Assembly (NCBI RefSeq): GCF_044542075.1
Contig: NZ_JBITTU010000012.1
Location: forward strand, 1-64,000
Length of the DNA stretch: 64,000 nucleotides
Source: Leeuwenhoekiella sp044542075
GTDB taxonomy: Bacteria > Bacteroidota > Bacteroidia > Flavobacteriales > Flavobacteriaceae
Reading direction: 5' to 3'
Shown: in pieces, positions 8,164-16,822 of the stretch
Layout: each line of letters opens with the position of its first letter
How positions within the stretch are numbered: the stretch's first letter is position 1
Translations under genes and position numbers: made by a program
Notes under the pieces: model-generated
Told to the model about the DNA's origin: nothing
Databases searched by the model: none
The model's input: the letters and a program-made list of their open reading frames with translations, nothing else

Positions 8164-8796
8164 ATGAAAACCATTTTTACCGTCTTAATGTTATTCTTGA
8201 CATTTAATTCATTTTGCCAAGAGCTTTCTGGGAAAAAATCAATTAACAAACCAAACTATTCGGAGAATTCAGAATTAAAAATATTCTATTCAGACAAATC
8301 AAGCAAATTTCATTCTGACCAAAAACCAGCAGGAATATTTGTTAATGACAAATTTGTTGGAAGTCAAGAAGTGCTGAATTATATAAATCAAGATAAAATT
8401 GAGACAATCAATATAGAAAAGGAAAAATTTGAAATGAACGGAATAGAATATTATGGAAAGATTTATCTAAAAATGAAATCTGATTACAATCCAAAGTTCC
8501 TTACACTGAAAAAACTTTCTGAAAAATATTTGAAGTTAAATGAAAATCCAATAATATATCAAATAGACGAAAAAGTTGTTGAAAACAGCTCGAATGAAAT
8601 TTTAGTAGACGAAAATTTTATTTTAAAAATTGTTGTTGAGAAAATAAACACATCTGAAAATAATACAGAAATCAATCTGATAAGGCTGATAACAAAAACG
8701 CCCGAAAACATACAAAAGGCGAACGAAATACGAATAAAAGGAATTGAAAATATAAAACCAGTTGCCAACAAAGGTAACCGTTGCACAAGACTTTAA
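8164..8796 (+). CDS. Secreted cassette protein, paralogue of the gene at 62680
   Basis: 210 residues with signal peptide MKTIFTVLMLFLTFNSFCQE. The mature domain is about 70 percent identical by eye to the protein at 62680 and has no family I recognise; KPAGIFVNDKFVG is a conserved block. The native end is probably KPVAN at the right cassette box. The last residues GNRCTRL are encoded by the adjacent repeat and are shared with the unrelated protein at 9696, so they are a read-through tail. Boxes GTTGGCAAC (8047-8055) and GTTGCCAAC (8761-8769) pair exactly. Confidence 0.7.
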   Translation: MKTIFTVLMLFLTFNSFCQELSGKKSINKPNYSENSELKIFYSDKSSKFHSDQKPAGIFVNDKFVGSQEVLNYINQDKIETINIEKEKFEMNGIEYYGKIYLKMKSDYNPKFLTLKKLSEKYLKLNENPIIYQIDEKVVENSSNEILVDENFILKIVVEKINTSENNTEINLIRLITKTPENIQKANEIRIKGIENIKPVANKGNRCTRL

Positions 8797-8934
8797 TTCT
8801 TAGAAAATATCACTTATTTAAACCGCTTCTTAGCGGTTTTTCTATTTTAAAAAGGCTCTGTTAATCAATATAAAAATGTTCTGATATCCCGTTAATCACT
8901 TCTGTAAAAAAGTATATTTGTTAGGATATAATGA
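8780..8934 (+). repeat. 156-bp repeat with an IS1182-like end, copy 2
   Basis: Homologous over its full length to 7891-8046. It starts GTTGCACAAG, has the terminator-like hairpin AACCGCTTCTTAGCGGTTTTT, and ends TTGTTAGGATATAATGA immediately before the left box GTTGGCAGT (8935). The ends do not pair with each other, so it is not a normal attC-like junction. Confidence 0.55.
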
Positions 8935-8991
8935 GTTGGCAGTAATTTACAAACAGAATTCAAAATTGAATAATTAAAACTAATCTATGAA

Positions 8992-9414
8992 ATGAAAACT
9001 AAAAAACTAATTTTTACATTAATTCTTGGAATAATCTTCTCTAACAGTTATTCCCAAATATCTGCATCCTTTTATCAGAATGAATCGAATTCTAAAATTG
9101 CAATTGGGTACGAATTTAACGACAAATTATGGACGGACTTTAGATTATATTCTGGAACAAATATTGAAAATATAACACCGGAAATAGTCCTGAACTATAA
9201 TTTAGTGAAAAAAGAAAAATATGAAACATATATTGGAGCTGGAATTGTATTAAATAATATTAATGGAATAGTTATACCTATTGGAATCGGAATTAAACCA
9301 TTTGAGAGTTTGAAAAAATTATCATTTAATATTGAATTAAATCCGTTATATGAAATTGACTTTGAAGACGTATTTATTCGTGGATTTATTGGAATTAGGT
9401 ATGTTGTGAAATAA
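8992..9414 (+). CDS. Small outer-membrane beta-barrel-like cassette protein
   Basis: 140 residues with signal peptide MKTKKLIFTLILGIIFSNSYSQ. The mature part alternates hydrophobic and polar residues (GAGIVLNNINGIVIPIGIGI) and ends DVFIRGFIGIRYVVK, as in small barrels of the outer membrane. Its left box GTTGGCAGT (8935) and right box region AATGCTAAC (9421-9429) match only partly, so the pairing is weaker than for neighbouring cassettes. Function unknown. Confidence 0.6.
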   Translation: MKTKKLIFTLILGIIFSNSYSQISASFYQNESNSKIAIGYEFNDKLWTDFRLYSGTNIENITPEIVLNYNLVKKEKYETYIGAGIVLNNINGIVIPIGIGIKPFESLKKLSFNIELNPLYEIDFEDVFIRGFIGIRYVVK

Positions 9415-9423
9415 AAAACTAAT

Positions 9424-9510
9424 GCTAACAAAGAGAGGGGATTATCAATGTTGATAAAATCTAACACTTCAGCGTATATCATAACCTTAATCCTCTCTTT
9501 GTTCTTTCTG
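9424..9510 (+). repeat. attC-like junction 7 with long perfect stem
   Basis: GCTAAC at 9424-9429 begins a stem AACAAAGAGAGG (9427-9438) that pairs perfectly with CCTCTCTTTGTT (9492-9503). ATTA/TAAT extends it, enclosing a loop of about 50 bases. Immediately after comes GTTCTTTCTG, which could be a left box, but no matching partner was found. It could also act as a terminator-like structure for the upstream gene. Confidence 0.55.
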
Positions 9511-9539
9511 ATTTATACTATCAATTTAAAGAGAATCAA

Positions 9540-9672
9540 ACTTAAGCCGTTTATAATTTATTGCTAGTTCTAGCCTACTTACGAGAGTCATCGCGGACTT
9601 TCTATTCGGTTTGTATTTGCTAAATTAGTTGCTGAAACACGCAACGAAATCATACACAAACACGTAGTAAAC
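9540..9672 (+). repeat. Degenerate attC-like junction 8
   Basis: This is a decayed member of the junction 2/6 family: CCGTTTATAATTTATTGCTAG at the left and GCAACGAAATCATACACAAACACG at the right, with a central GAGAGTCATCGCGGACTTTCT. The left AAC box is replaced by CTTAAG and the right box reads GTAGTAAAC (9664-9672) instead of GTTGTAAAC. The key GTT has mutated, so it is probably inactive. Confidence 0.55.
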
Positions 9673-9695
9673 ATAAAAAAATCGTCTGAAAATAT

Positions 9696-11372
9696 ATGAG
9701 TTGGATTTTAGGAATAATTATCATTTTAATTTTACTGTTTATAATCACTAACTTCAGAAAGAAAAAGTCGTTAAGAAAAATCAAAAATGATTTAATAAAT
9801 AATTGGGGCAAACATAAAAAAAAAGATGAATTCCATTTTGGCTCCATCGAAAAATATTTTCAAAATAATAACCAAAAAGAAAAAGCATTTCACATAATAT
9901 CAGACAGATGTGCATCTGATTTGGATATCAACGAAACATTTAAAATAATTGACAGAACTTCTTCAAAAATAGGTCAACAATTTCTCTACTGTAAATTAAG
10001 AACAATTGAAAACCAAGATAAATTGATGAAATTCAATATACTTGTTCTTCTTTTCGAAAAAAATCAAAATTTAAGACTAAAAACCCAATTGGAGTTGAGT
10101 AAACTGAACTCTAATGATTATTATAATTTTGAAGATTTGGTAACTTCAAAACCCGTTAAAAAGCCAAAAATATTATGGTTAATATATACATTAACAGGTT
10201 TATCAACATCTTTTATCCTCTTAGGTATATTCTTTCCCATTTTTTTTATATTTCTAATTCCAATACTTGCTTTAAATATGGCATTTCATTATAAAAACAA
10301 ATGGAATGTATCAAATTATCTTGATGGTGTAAGCCAACTTTCCAAGGCATTAAATGTTTCCAAGAAAATAGCAAGTTTTCAAGAAGTTAAACATCATTTC
10401 CCAAACACATCATTCATTAAAGAAATAGAAAAAATAAAGCTCAAAACTGCATTTATTAGTTTTGAGAAAAACATTGATAACGAATTTGCATCAGTAGTTT
10501 GGCTAATATCTGAATTTATAAAAGTACTTTTCAATTTAGAATATCTAATTTTTTACAGTTTCATTGGCTCAATTACGACTAAAAGAGAAGAACTAAAAAA
10601 AATGTTTCATTTTATAGGAGAAATTGATTCTGCTATTTCTAATGCTTCACTAAAAGCAAGTGATTATAATTTATGTTCTCCAGAATTCACAGAAGACAAA
10701 GAAATAAAAGTCAAAGAAATTTCTCATCCATTGATAAAAAACTGCGTTGTTAATGATTTAAGTTTAACAAACAAAAGTTTATTGTTGACAGGTTCAAATA
10801 TGTCGGGAAAAACAACTTTTATAAGGTCAATTTCCATAAATAGTATTTTAGCTCAAACTTTAAACATCTGTTTTGCTAAAGAATATATTGCCCCTTTTTT
10901 TAAAATATATTCTTCGATTAAAATTACTGATGACTTACTAGAAAATACAAGCTATTATCTTGAAGAAGTTTTGACCATCAAAAAATTAATAGATGTATCT
11001 AAAAGCAAAATTCCTCATTTATTTGTCTTAGACGAGATATTTAAAGGAACAAATACAATTGAGAGAATTTCTGGTGGTAAGGCTATTTTATCGTATCTCA
11101 ATAAAGGCAAAAATATTGTTTTGGTTTCAACTCACGATATTGAGTTAACCGATATATTAAGTAAAGAAAATTTTGAGTTATTTCATTTCAGTGAACAAGT
11201 AGAAAACAACAAATTAAATTTTGACTATAAACTTAAAGAAGGTGAATTAAAAACAAGAAACGCAATCAAAATTTTAGAACTATATAATTATCCGTCTGAG
11301 GTAATTAAAGATGCAAGAACAACGGAAAAAATAACGTTTGCCAACACCGGTAACCGTTGCACAAGACTTTAA
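9696..11372 (+). CDS. MutS-like ATPase with membrane anchor
   Basis: 558 residues. The N-terminus is a hydrophobic anchor (MSWILGIIIILILLFIITNF), and two further membrane segments lie around residues 155-195. The C-terminal third is a MutS-type ABC ATPase: Walker A GSNMSGKTTF (about 366-375), Walker B LFVLDEIFKGTNT with the MutS-typical DEIFKGTN, and switch His in STHD. The mismatch-binding N-terminal domain of true MutS is missing, so ordinary mismatch repair is unlikely; membrane-associated MutS-like proteins of Bacteroidota have no settled role. The tail GNRCTRL comes from the neighbouring IS end. Flanking boxes (9664, 11336-11345) match poorly. Confidence 0.75.
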   Translation: MSWILGIIIILILLFIITNFRKKKSLRKIKNDLINNWGKHKKKDEFHFGSIEKYFQNNNQKEKAFHIISDRCASDLDINETFKIIDRTSSKIGQQFLYCKLRTIENQDKLMKFNILVLLFEKNQNLRLKTQLELSKLNSNDYYNFEDLVTSKPVKKPKILWLIYTLTGLSTSFILLGIFFPIFFIFLIPILALNMAFHYKNKWNVSNYLDGVSQLSKALNVSKKIASFQEVKHHFPNTSFIKEIEKIKLKTAFISFEKNIDNEFASVVWLISEFIKVLFNLEYLIFYSFIGSITTKREELKKMFHFIGEIDSAISNASLKASDYNLCSPEFTEDKEIKVKEISHPLIKNCVVNDLSLTNKSLLLTGSNMSGKTTFIRSISINSILAQTLNICFAKEYIAPFFKIYSSIKITDDLLENTSYYLEEVLTIKKLIDVSKSKIPHLFVLDEIFKGTNTIERISGGKAILSYLNKGKNIVLVSTHDIELTDILSKENFELFHFSEQVENNKLNFDYKLKEGELKTRNAIKILELYNYPSEVIKDARTTEKITFANTGNRCTRL

Positions 11373-11597
11373 TTCTTAGAAAATATCACTTATTTAAACC
11401 GCTTATTTGCGGTTTTTCTATTTTTATATCGTTTGTAAATTAGCAGAATGAAGTCTCTTTAAAATGGACTTTCACTCTTGATTTAACGTCATCGTGAACC
11501 TTAAAAACAAGCCGAGCATCCCTGCCCTACTTTTGGTGCGTTTTTCAATAAACTTCAGGTATTTTTTGAGGTTGTAGGCGATGGCAGAGAGCTGGAT
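11356..11597 (-). mobile_element. Terminal fragment of an IS1182-family element
   Basis: Starts with the IS end GTTGCACAAG and the terminator-like hairpin AACCGCTTATTTGCGGTTTTT. It continues into the 3' end of the transposase gene on the minus strand, including the reverse complement of the YNLKKYLKFIEK region. Homology stops near 11597, inside GCAGAGAGCTGG. The rest of the element is missing. Confidence 0.8.
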
Positions 11598-11810
11598 TTT
11601 AGGGAATCTTCAAAACTAGATAGGGTACTTAAAATCGTGCGTAACTTAATTTAAACCTGTAGCCGTATTTTAAGACTATACTTTAAAAAAAATGTTACTA
11701 AGTCCTGAACATAATGAAATTATCAAATTTGGCTTGCGAATAGCCTAATTTGACTACATCAATTCATAAGCGTTATTAGAATTTTGTTGCTCACAAAAGA
11801 ATATGATAAA

Positions 11811-12689
11811 ATGAAAATAACACTTACAAGTTCATTAGGAAACATAGGGAAAACACTTGCTGAAAACCTAATTAAAAAAGGTCACGAAGTAACAATTATA
11901 AGTCACTCAGTAGAACGAAAAGCGGAAATTGAAAACATCAACGGTAAACCGCATATTGGCTACTTACAGGATTTAGATTTTTTAGTTGCTGCTTTTTCTG
12001 GTGCAGATGCTGTTTTCTTAATGAATCCACCTGACTACACACAACCTGATATCAGAGAATATTACAGACAAACAAGTACAAATTTTGCAAAAGCAATTGA
12101 AACAACAGGAGTTTACAGAGTTGTACTTTTAAGTAGTTTTGGAGGGCACCTGACTTATGGAACAGGCCCAATATTGGGTTCGCATTTTTCAGAAGAAATC
12201 ATCAAACAACTACCGAATATAAGTCTGACCATATTAAGACCAACCTACTTTTACTACAATCTCAATAATTACATTGATATGATAAAATATACCGGTCAAA
12301 TTTTAGCCAATTACGGTACAACTAAATTTCCACTTGTTTCACCAAAAGACATAGCAGAGGTGGCAACTTATGAATTAGAAAACAATCAAAGTAATTTGTT
12401 TAGATATATTGCAAGTTCAGAACATACCGGACAGGAAATTGCAACGATATTGGGTCAAGCGATTGGTAAACCAGATTTGAAGTGGACAATAGTTTCAGAC
12501 GAAGACATAAAAAAAGGAATTGAACAAAATGGAATACCTACCCACATAGCCAGTCTATTTACTGAAATGTATCACAGTTTAGAGAATGGTAGGCTGACTG
12601 AAAATTATGAAAACAATAAACCGTCAGAGATGGGTCGTGAGAGTCTTTTAGACTTCGCAAATGAATTTGCTACATTGTACAATAAATAG
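11811..12689 (+). CDS. NmrA-like NAD(P)-binding protein
   Basis: About 292 residues from the ATG at 11811 (an in-frame TTG at 11784 would add nine residues without purpose). The N-terminus MKITLTSSLGNIGKTLAENL is an NmrA/HSCARG-like Rossmann nucleotide-binding start with a degenerate glycine motif. The middle has the VVLLSSFGG strand and an atypical active site, as expected for redox-sensing or NAD(P)H quinone-reductase-like members. The AraC gene at 12698 follows after eight bases, so the two are probably one transcript, with the enzyme likely controlled by, or providing the signal for, the regulator. Confidence 0.75.
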   Translation: MKITLTSSLGNIGKTLAENLIKKGHEVTIISHSVERKAEIENINGKPHIGYLQDLDFLVAAFSGADAVFLMNPPDYTQPDIREYYRQTSTNFAKAIETTGVYRVVLLSSFGGHLTYGTGPILGSHFSEEIIKQLPNISLTILRPTYFYYNLNNYIDMIKYTGQILANYGTTKFPLVSPKDIAEVATYELENNQSNLFRYIASSEHTGQEIATILGQAIGKPDLKWTIVSDEDIKKGIEQNGIPTHIASLFTEMYHSLENGRLTENYENNKPSEMGRESLLDFANEFATLYNK

Positions 12690-12697
12690 AATGATAA

Positions 12698-13609
12698 ATG
12701 TCAAAACACATTGTTCATATTCATAGTATTAACGAGTACCATAAAATTAATAATCTCGCAAGCCCACAACATCCCCTAGTGAGCGTCATTAATTTTGAGG
12801 ATATTAAGCATAAAACTGGTACTTCTATACATGTAACGCACGGCTTTTATTGCATCGCATTAAAACGCTTATACGAAGGGAAAATGAAATATGGACAGCA
12901 AGAGTATGATTTTGACGAAGGTGTTCTAGCATTTGTAGCACCCAATCAAGTAATGGCTATTGAAGTTGAGAACAACGAACTGAATCATTCTGGGTGGTTA
13001 CTTCTATTTCATCCAGATTTTTTATGGAATACAGCTTTGGCTAAAAAAATTAAAAACTATGACTTTTTTGACTATCAGTTGAACGAGGCATTGCATCTTT
13101 CTGAAAAAGAAGAAAAAATGCTTATTCGGATTATGGAAGATATTTTTCAAGAGTATAACTCAAATATTGATAATTTTAGTCAAGATGTAATTATTTCACA
13201 TTTAGAGCTTTTATTAACGTATTCAAAACGGTTTTATCAACGTCAATTTATTACACGCAAAAAGGCTAACCACACAATTTTAGATCAATTTGAATGTACT
13301 TTAAATGATTTACTTAGAGATGAAATGTTGAAACGTAATGGTTTGCCTACAGTTGAAAAAATAGCTAATAGACTCAATGTGTCTCCCAATTATTTGACAA
13401 GACTTTTAAAAACAATCACCGGAAAAAGCACACAATCGTTTATACACGAAAAAATAATAAAACTGGCAAAGGAAAAACTATCAACTACCGGACTTTCCGT
13501 TAATGAAATAGCTTACGAATTAGGTTTTGAACATCCACAATCATTTGGCAAATTATTCAAGCAAAAAACAGCAATGACGCCCTTAGAGTTTAGAAAAAGC
13601 TTCAATTGA
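12698..13609 (+). CDS. AraC-family transcriptional regulator
   Basis: 303 residues. The N-terminal cupin-like sensor domain (about 1-170, with KYGQQEYDFDEGVLAFVAPNQ) is followed by a C-terminal double helix-turn-helix (about 205-300; LPTVEKIANRLNVSPNYLTR and LSVNEIAYELGFEHPQSFGK). It is clearly paralogous to the protein at 26105 (shared blocks YYDFDEG/EYDFDEG, SKRFYNRQFITRK/SKRFYQRQFITRK, SVSEIAYELGFEHSQSF). Both paralogues sit directly after an NAD(P)-dependent enzyme, suggesting a conserved regulator-enzyme unit. Confidence 0.88.
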   Translation: MSKHIVHIHSINEYHKINNLASPQHPLVSVINFEDIKHKTGTSIHVTHGFYCIALKRLYEGKMKYGQQEYDFDEGVLAFVAPNQVMAIEVENNELNHSGWLLLFHPDFLWNTALAKKIKNYDFFDYQLNEALHLSEKEEKMLIRIMEDIFQEYNSNIDNFSQDVIISHLELLLTYSKRFYQRQFITRKKANHTILDQFECTLNDLLRDEMLKRNGLPTVEKIANRLNVSPNYLTRLLKTITGKSTQSFIHEKIIKLAKEKLSTTGLSVNEIAYELGFEHPQSFGKLFKQKTAMTPLEFRKSFN

Positions 13610-13811
13610 ATTTAATTAGAAAAATGAAATATAGTAAGCTAGTTCTTATAATTTATAAAAACAATAGCGGTTTAAGTGCTTAATCTAAAGTAAGTGAATG
13701 TAACAAGTCTGTACATAATTAAAACGTTAGTATATTTTAAGCTGCAACTATTCTTATATTAGACCATTGGGAATCTCTTTGACAAGTGGTATAAAAATTA
13801 ATTCTAGTTTG

Positions 13812-14375
13812 ATGAAAGAAAAATTAAGAGCACATATTGAAAATATAATACCGCTTACAGATGATGAGTTCTTACATATTCTATCATTTTTCTCATTTGA
13901 AACATATAAAAAAAATGATTTTCTTATTCACGAAGGAGATCAGGTAAAGTTTTGTTATTTGATTGTTACCGGGCTTTTGAAATTAGTTTACGATGACAAA
14001 AATAAAAAACAACATATTGTTTCCTTTGCGATGGAAGACTGGTGGGAAAGTGATTTTTCAGCTTATTTCTCGCAAACTAAAGCTAAAATGTTTTTACAGT
14101 GCATAGAAGACACTAACGTATTTTCATTGAGCTTTGCAAACTATCAAAAATTAGCAGCAGAATCACCCAAAATGAAACAGTTCTTTCTTGAAAAATCTAA
14201 TTCAGGACATATAGCTTCACAAAATAGAATTTTATCTTTTTTAACATCAAGTGCTAAAGAACGATATGAACAACTTCTCAACCAATATCCTTTATTATTT
14301 CAACGTGTACCTAAAACCCTTTTAGCTTCATATTTAGGAGTTTCGCGTGAGACTCTTAGCCGACTTTCTTCTTAA
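13812..14375 (+). CDS. Crp/Fnr-family regulator
   Basis: About 187 residues from the ATG at 13812; an in-frame upstream start at 13767 is possible. An N-terminal cyclic-nucleotide-binding fold (LIHEGDQVKFCYLIVTGLLK) is followed by a helix-turn-helix near the end (LLASYLGVSRETLSRL). The protein stops immediately after the recognition helix, so it is slightly shorter than usual. There is no Cys cluster for an iron-sulphur centre. It is followed by a RidA-family gene in the same direction with about 120 bases between. Confidence 0.8.
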   Translation: MKEKLRAHIENIIPLTDDEFLHILSFFSFETYKKNDFLIHEGDQVKFCYLIVTGLLKLVYDDKNKKQHIVSFAMEDWWESDFSAYFSQTKAKMFLQCIEDTNVFSLSFANYQKLAAESPKMKQFFLEKSNSGHIASQNRILSFLTSSAKERYEQLLNQYPLLFQRVPKTLLASYLGVSRETLSRLSS

Positions 14376-14496
14376 TAACTGCACTCCTTTATTATTGTGA
14401 CATAGGTCACGCACAAGTAATACAAGTATTTAAATATTTGCAATTAGAGTATCAACTCCTAGTTCAACATTAATGCAAAAGAAAAAAGAAGAAAAA

Positions 14497-14886
14497 ATGG
14501 AAAAACGAATCATCAATCCGTGGAAATGGCAAAACGAAAGAAGTTATGTACAGGCCGTAGAGGTTACAAAGCCAGAAGGTACGCTCTATATTTCTGGGCA
14601 AACAGCAATAGATGATATTGGCAAATCAAGCACTTCTAATATGAAATCTCAATTAATTCAAGCTATAGAAAACCTAGAAAGAGTTATAAAGGAAGCCGGC
14701 TATGAATGTGGAAATATTGTAAGATTAAACATTTATACCACTTCAACTGAAGAGCTATTTACTTGTTTTGATATTTTCCAAAATTGGGTGTCTGATCACG
14801 GCATAAAACAAGCAAGTACAGTTTTAGAAGTAAAAAGTCTCTTTGAAACATTAAAGGTAGAATTAGAAGCTACAGTAGTTAAATAG
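14497..14886 (+). CDS. RidA/YjgF-family protein
   Basis: About 129 residues from the ATG at 14497, which follows an AG-rich stretch; an upstream in-frame ATG at 14473 is also possible. It begins MEKRIINPWKWQNERSYVQAV, and the family core is visible in LYISGQTAID, a middle QLIQAIENLERVIKEAGY helix and VVRLNIYTTS-like strand. The usual catalytic Arg position (IVRLNIY) is present. RidA proteins deaminate reactive enamine/imine intermediates; more distant members are of unknown substrate. Confidence 0.8.
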   Translation: MEKRIINPWKWQNERSYVQAVEVTKPEGTLYISGQTAIDDIGKSSTSNMKSQLIQAIENLERVIKEAGYECGNIVRLNIYTTSTEELFTCFDIFQNWVSDHGIKQASTVLEVKSLFETLKVELEATVVK

Positions 14887-14984
14887 TATTTGATTTTTAA
14901 ATTCAAAATAAAAAATAGTAAACTCATGCGATACTTTTTATAAACACGGTATCAGAAATAAGCTGAAGCTTGATTAATGAATTT

Positions 14985-15000
14985 TACCAATCGTTCGGTA
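14985..15000. promoter_or_regulatory. TetR operator, imperfect palindrome
   Basis: TACCAATCGTTCGGTA lies 27 bases before the tetR start. Its right half is identical to that of the perfect palindrome at 15606. A promoter-like TATCTTTG follows at about 15017, so the site would overlap the upstream promoter element and allow autorepression. Confidence 0.6.
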
Positions 15001-15027
15001 ATTGCATATTTTTAATATCTTTGCCTT

Positions 15028-15585
15028 ATGAGACCACAAAAAGTAAATGACGACGAGTTAATAACTTCCCTATCAAAAATCTTAAGAACACATGGGTATG
15101 AAGGCACAAGTCTTAAAGACCTATCTGATAGTACGGGCTTAAAAAAAGCAAGTCTTTATCATAGATTTCCAAATGGTAAAAAGGAAATGGCTCAATCTGT
15201 ACTTAACCATACGGGCAAATGGGTGGCAGATAACATATTTAACGTACTTAATAAAGAAGGGGAAACTGCTGAAAGTAGATTGAAAAATGCATTGTTACAA
15301 ATACAGAAGCTTTATAACGGCGGACTAGACTCTTGTATATTTAGAGCTTTATCTATGCAGAATGGAATGGATTTGTTCAGTGATAATATTTCAAATGGTA
15401 TGAAGGAGTGGTTAGAGGCATTTAAAAATTTTGGCTTATCCATACATTTATCAGAGCACTTAGCAGAAGAAAAAGCTATGCAAACATTAATTGATATACA
15501 AGGTAGTCTTGTGGTTAGTAAAGGTTTGCAGGATACTACCATTTTTGAAAACACATTGAAAAAGATAGAAGATAAATATATCTAA
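15028..15585 (+). CDS. TetR/AcrR-family regulator
   Basis: 185 residues. The N-terminal helix-turn-helix reads TSLKDLSDSTGLKKASLYHRF, typical of the family, and is followed by a mostly helical ligand domain. Two related palindromes flank the gene: 14985-15000 before it and 15606-15621 in front of the downstream hydrolase. The simplest model is repression of itself and of the hydrolase, relieved by a hydrophobic ligand. The start codon follows the promoter-like TATCTTTG by only a few bases, so the leader is very short. Confidence 0.88.
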   Translation: MRPQKVNDDELITSLSKILRTHGYEGTSLKDLSDSTGLKKASLYHRFPNGKKEMAQSVLNHTGKWVADNIFNVLNKEGETAESRLKNALLQIQKLYNGGLDSCIFRALSMQNGMDLFSDNISNGMKEWLEAFKNFGLSIHLSEHLAEEKAMQTLIDIQGSLVVSKGLQDTTIFENTLKKIEDKYI

Positions 15586-15605
15586 AAAAATTTCTTACTT
15601 AAATA

Positions 15606-15621
15606 TACCGAATGTTCGGTA
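15606..15621. promoter_or_regulatory. TetR operator, perfect palindrome
   Basis: TACCGAATGTTCGGTA is nearly a perfect 16-base inverted repeat (TACCGAA, 2-base centre, TTCGGTA). It lies 22 bases before the hydrolase start and is shared with the tetR promoter, so it is most simply the binding site of the adjacent TetR protein. Confidence 0.65.
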
Positions 15622-15642
15622 ACTAAATAAAACTAAGCATAC

Positions 15643-16623
15643 ATGAAAAAAGTAATCTCCATATTTTTAAGTGCAGTACTGTTTCTTTTTGGGTGTGAAG
15701 AATCTAAAAAGGAAAGCAACATAGTTCAAACCACTATAAAATATCAAAAAACACTTCCTATGAAAATGACAAAATTTAAAACAATAGAAGTTGATGGTAT
15801 CAACATAGCATATCGAGAAGCCGGAAACCCAGAGAATCCCACAATGGTTTTATTGCATGGCTATCCTTCGTCATCACACCAATACCGAAAAGTACTCAAT
15901 GCATTATCAGACGAGTATTATTTAATTGCACCAGATTATCCAGGTTATGGAAACAGTGATTTTCCTGCTCCAGAAGTATATACATACACTTTTGAGAATA
16001 TCGCCAATACAATGGATTCCTTTTTGAAAAAAAAGGGATTAGATACTTATGCTATTATGATGCAGGATTATGGTGCTCCCATTGGGTTTAGAATTGCGGT
16101 TAAACATCCTGAACGCATTACGGCTATTATTAATCAAAATGGTAATGCCTATGAGGAGGGACTTGGAAAAGGCTGGGAACTCATTAGAAATTTCTGGGTC
16201 GATAGAAATGAAATAACCGAAAAAGCATTGTTACCTGCCTTTACTTTAGATGGTTTAAAATGGCAATATACCCACGGAACAAGAAATCCAGCAAACGTAA
16301 ATCCTGACACCTGGCATTTAGATTACCTTAGAATGTCAAGACCCAATGCTCATAAGGTTAATTTAGATTTATGGTATGATTACCAGGATAATATTAAGCA
16401 CTATCCTTTATGGCAGAAGTATTTACGAGAGCATCAACCGCCATTGCTTATCGTATGGGGAAAAAATGACGAATATTTTCCGGAACAGGGTGCCCGGGCA
16501 TTTAAAAAAGATGTAAAAACTATTGACTATAATATTTATGATACAGGACATTTTGCTTTAGAAGAAGATGGCGAAAAAATCATTGCCAAAATGAGAGCCT
16601 TTATGAAGAAATATTTGAAATAG
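15643..16623 (+). CDS. Lipoprotein alpha/beta-hydrolase, epoxide-hydrolase/dehalogenase type
   Basis: 326 residues. The signal peptide with lipobox (LFLFGC, Cys about 18) suggests a periplasmic lipoprotein. The hydrolase domain from about residue 45 has the oxyanion motif HGYPSSS, a nucleophile elbow MMQDYGAP with Asp as nucleophile, an acid in WGKNDEYFP and the catalytic His in YDTGHFALEE. An Asp nucleophile is the hallmark of epoxide hydrolases and haloalkane dehalogenases rather than esterases. It is preceded by a TetR operator and is probably induced by the compound it degrades. The cytoplasmic domain-only version could start at an internal Met near residue 40. Confidence 0.82.
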   Translation: MKKVISIFLSAVLFLFGCEESKKESNIVQTTIKYQKTLPMKMTKFKTIEVDGINIAYREAGNPENPTMVLLHGYPSSSHQYRKVLNALSDEYYLIAPDYPGYGNSDFPAPEVYTYTFENIANTMDSFLKKKGLDTYAIMMQDYGAPIGFRIAVKHPERITAIINQNGNAYEEGLGKGWELIRNFWVDRNEITEKALLPAFTLDGLKWQYTHGTRNPANVNPDTWHLDYLRMSRPNAHKVNLDLWYDYQDNIKHYPLWQKYLREHQPPLLIVWGKNDEYFPEQGARAFKKDVKTIDYNIYDTGHFALEEDGEKIIAKMRAFMKKYLK

Positions 16624-16773
16624 CAAACGGCTGAAAAGATTTAAACTTTATAGTTGTTTCAATCCTATTTCTAAATAATCTTTCGGCTTTTCTATTTAAC
16701 GTATTTATTAAAACCTAAAACTACAGGTTTTAATATAAGGTAAGATCGTATGTAACTGACAGCAAAAGATATT

Positions 16774-16789
16774 TTTACCAAATGGTAAA
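16774..16789. promoter_or_regulatory. Crp-type operator before crp-like gene
   Basis: TTTACCAAATGGTAAA is a 16-base palindrome with a single mismatch, 33 bases before the start of the Crp/Fnr gene at 16823 and 15 bases before the alternative start at 16805. The same motif is perfect at 17387 and recurs at 31276. Confidence 0.6.
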
Positions 16790-16822
16790 TGACATAAAAA
16801 AGCAATGGCTTACTTTACAATA

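Noticed and set aside
8780..8934. 156-bp repeat as a normal attC-like junction
   Set aside because: Its two ends do not pair with each other, unlike all other junctions.
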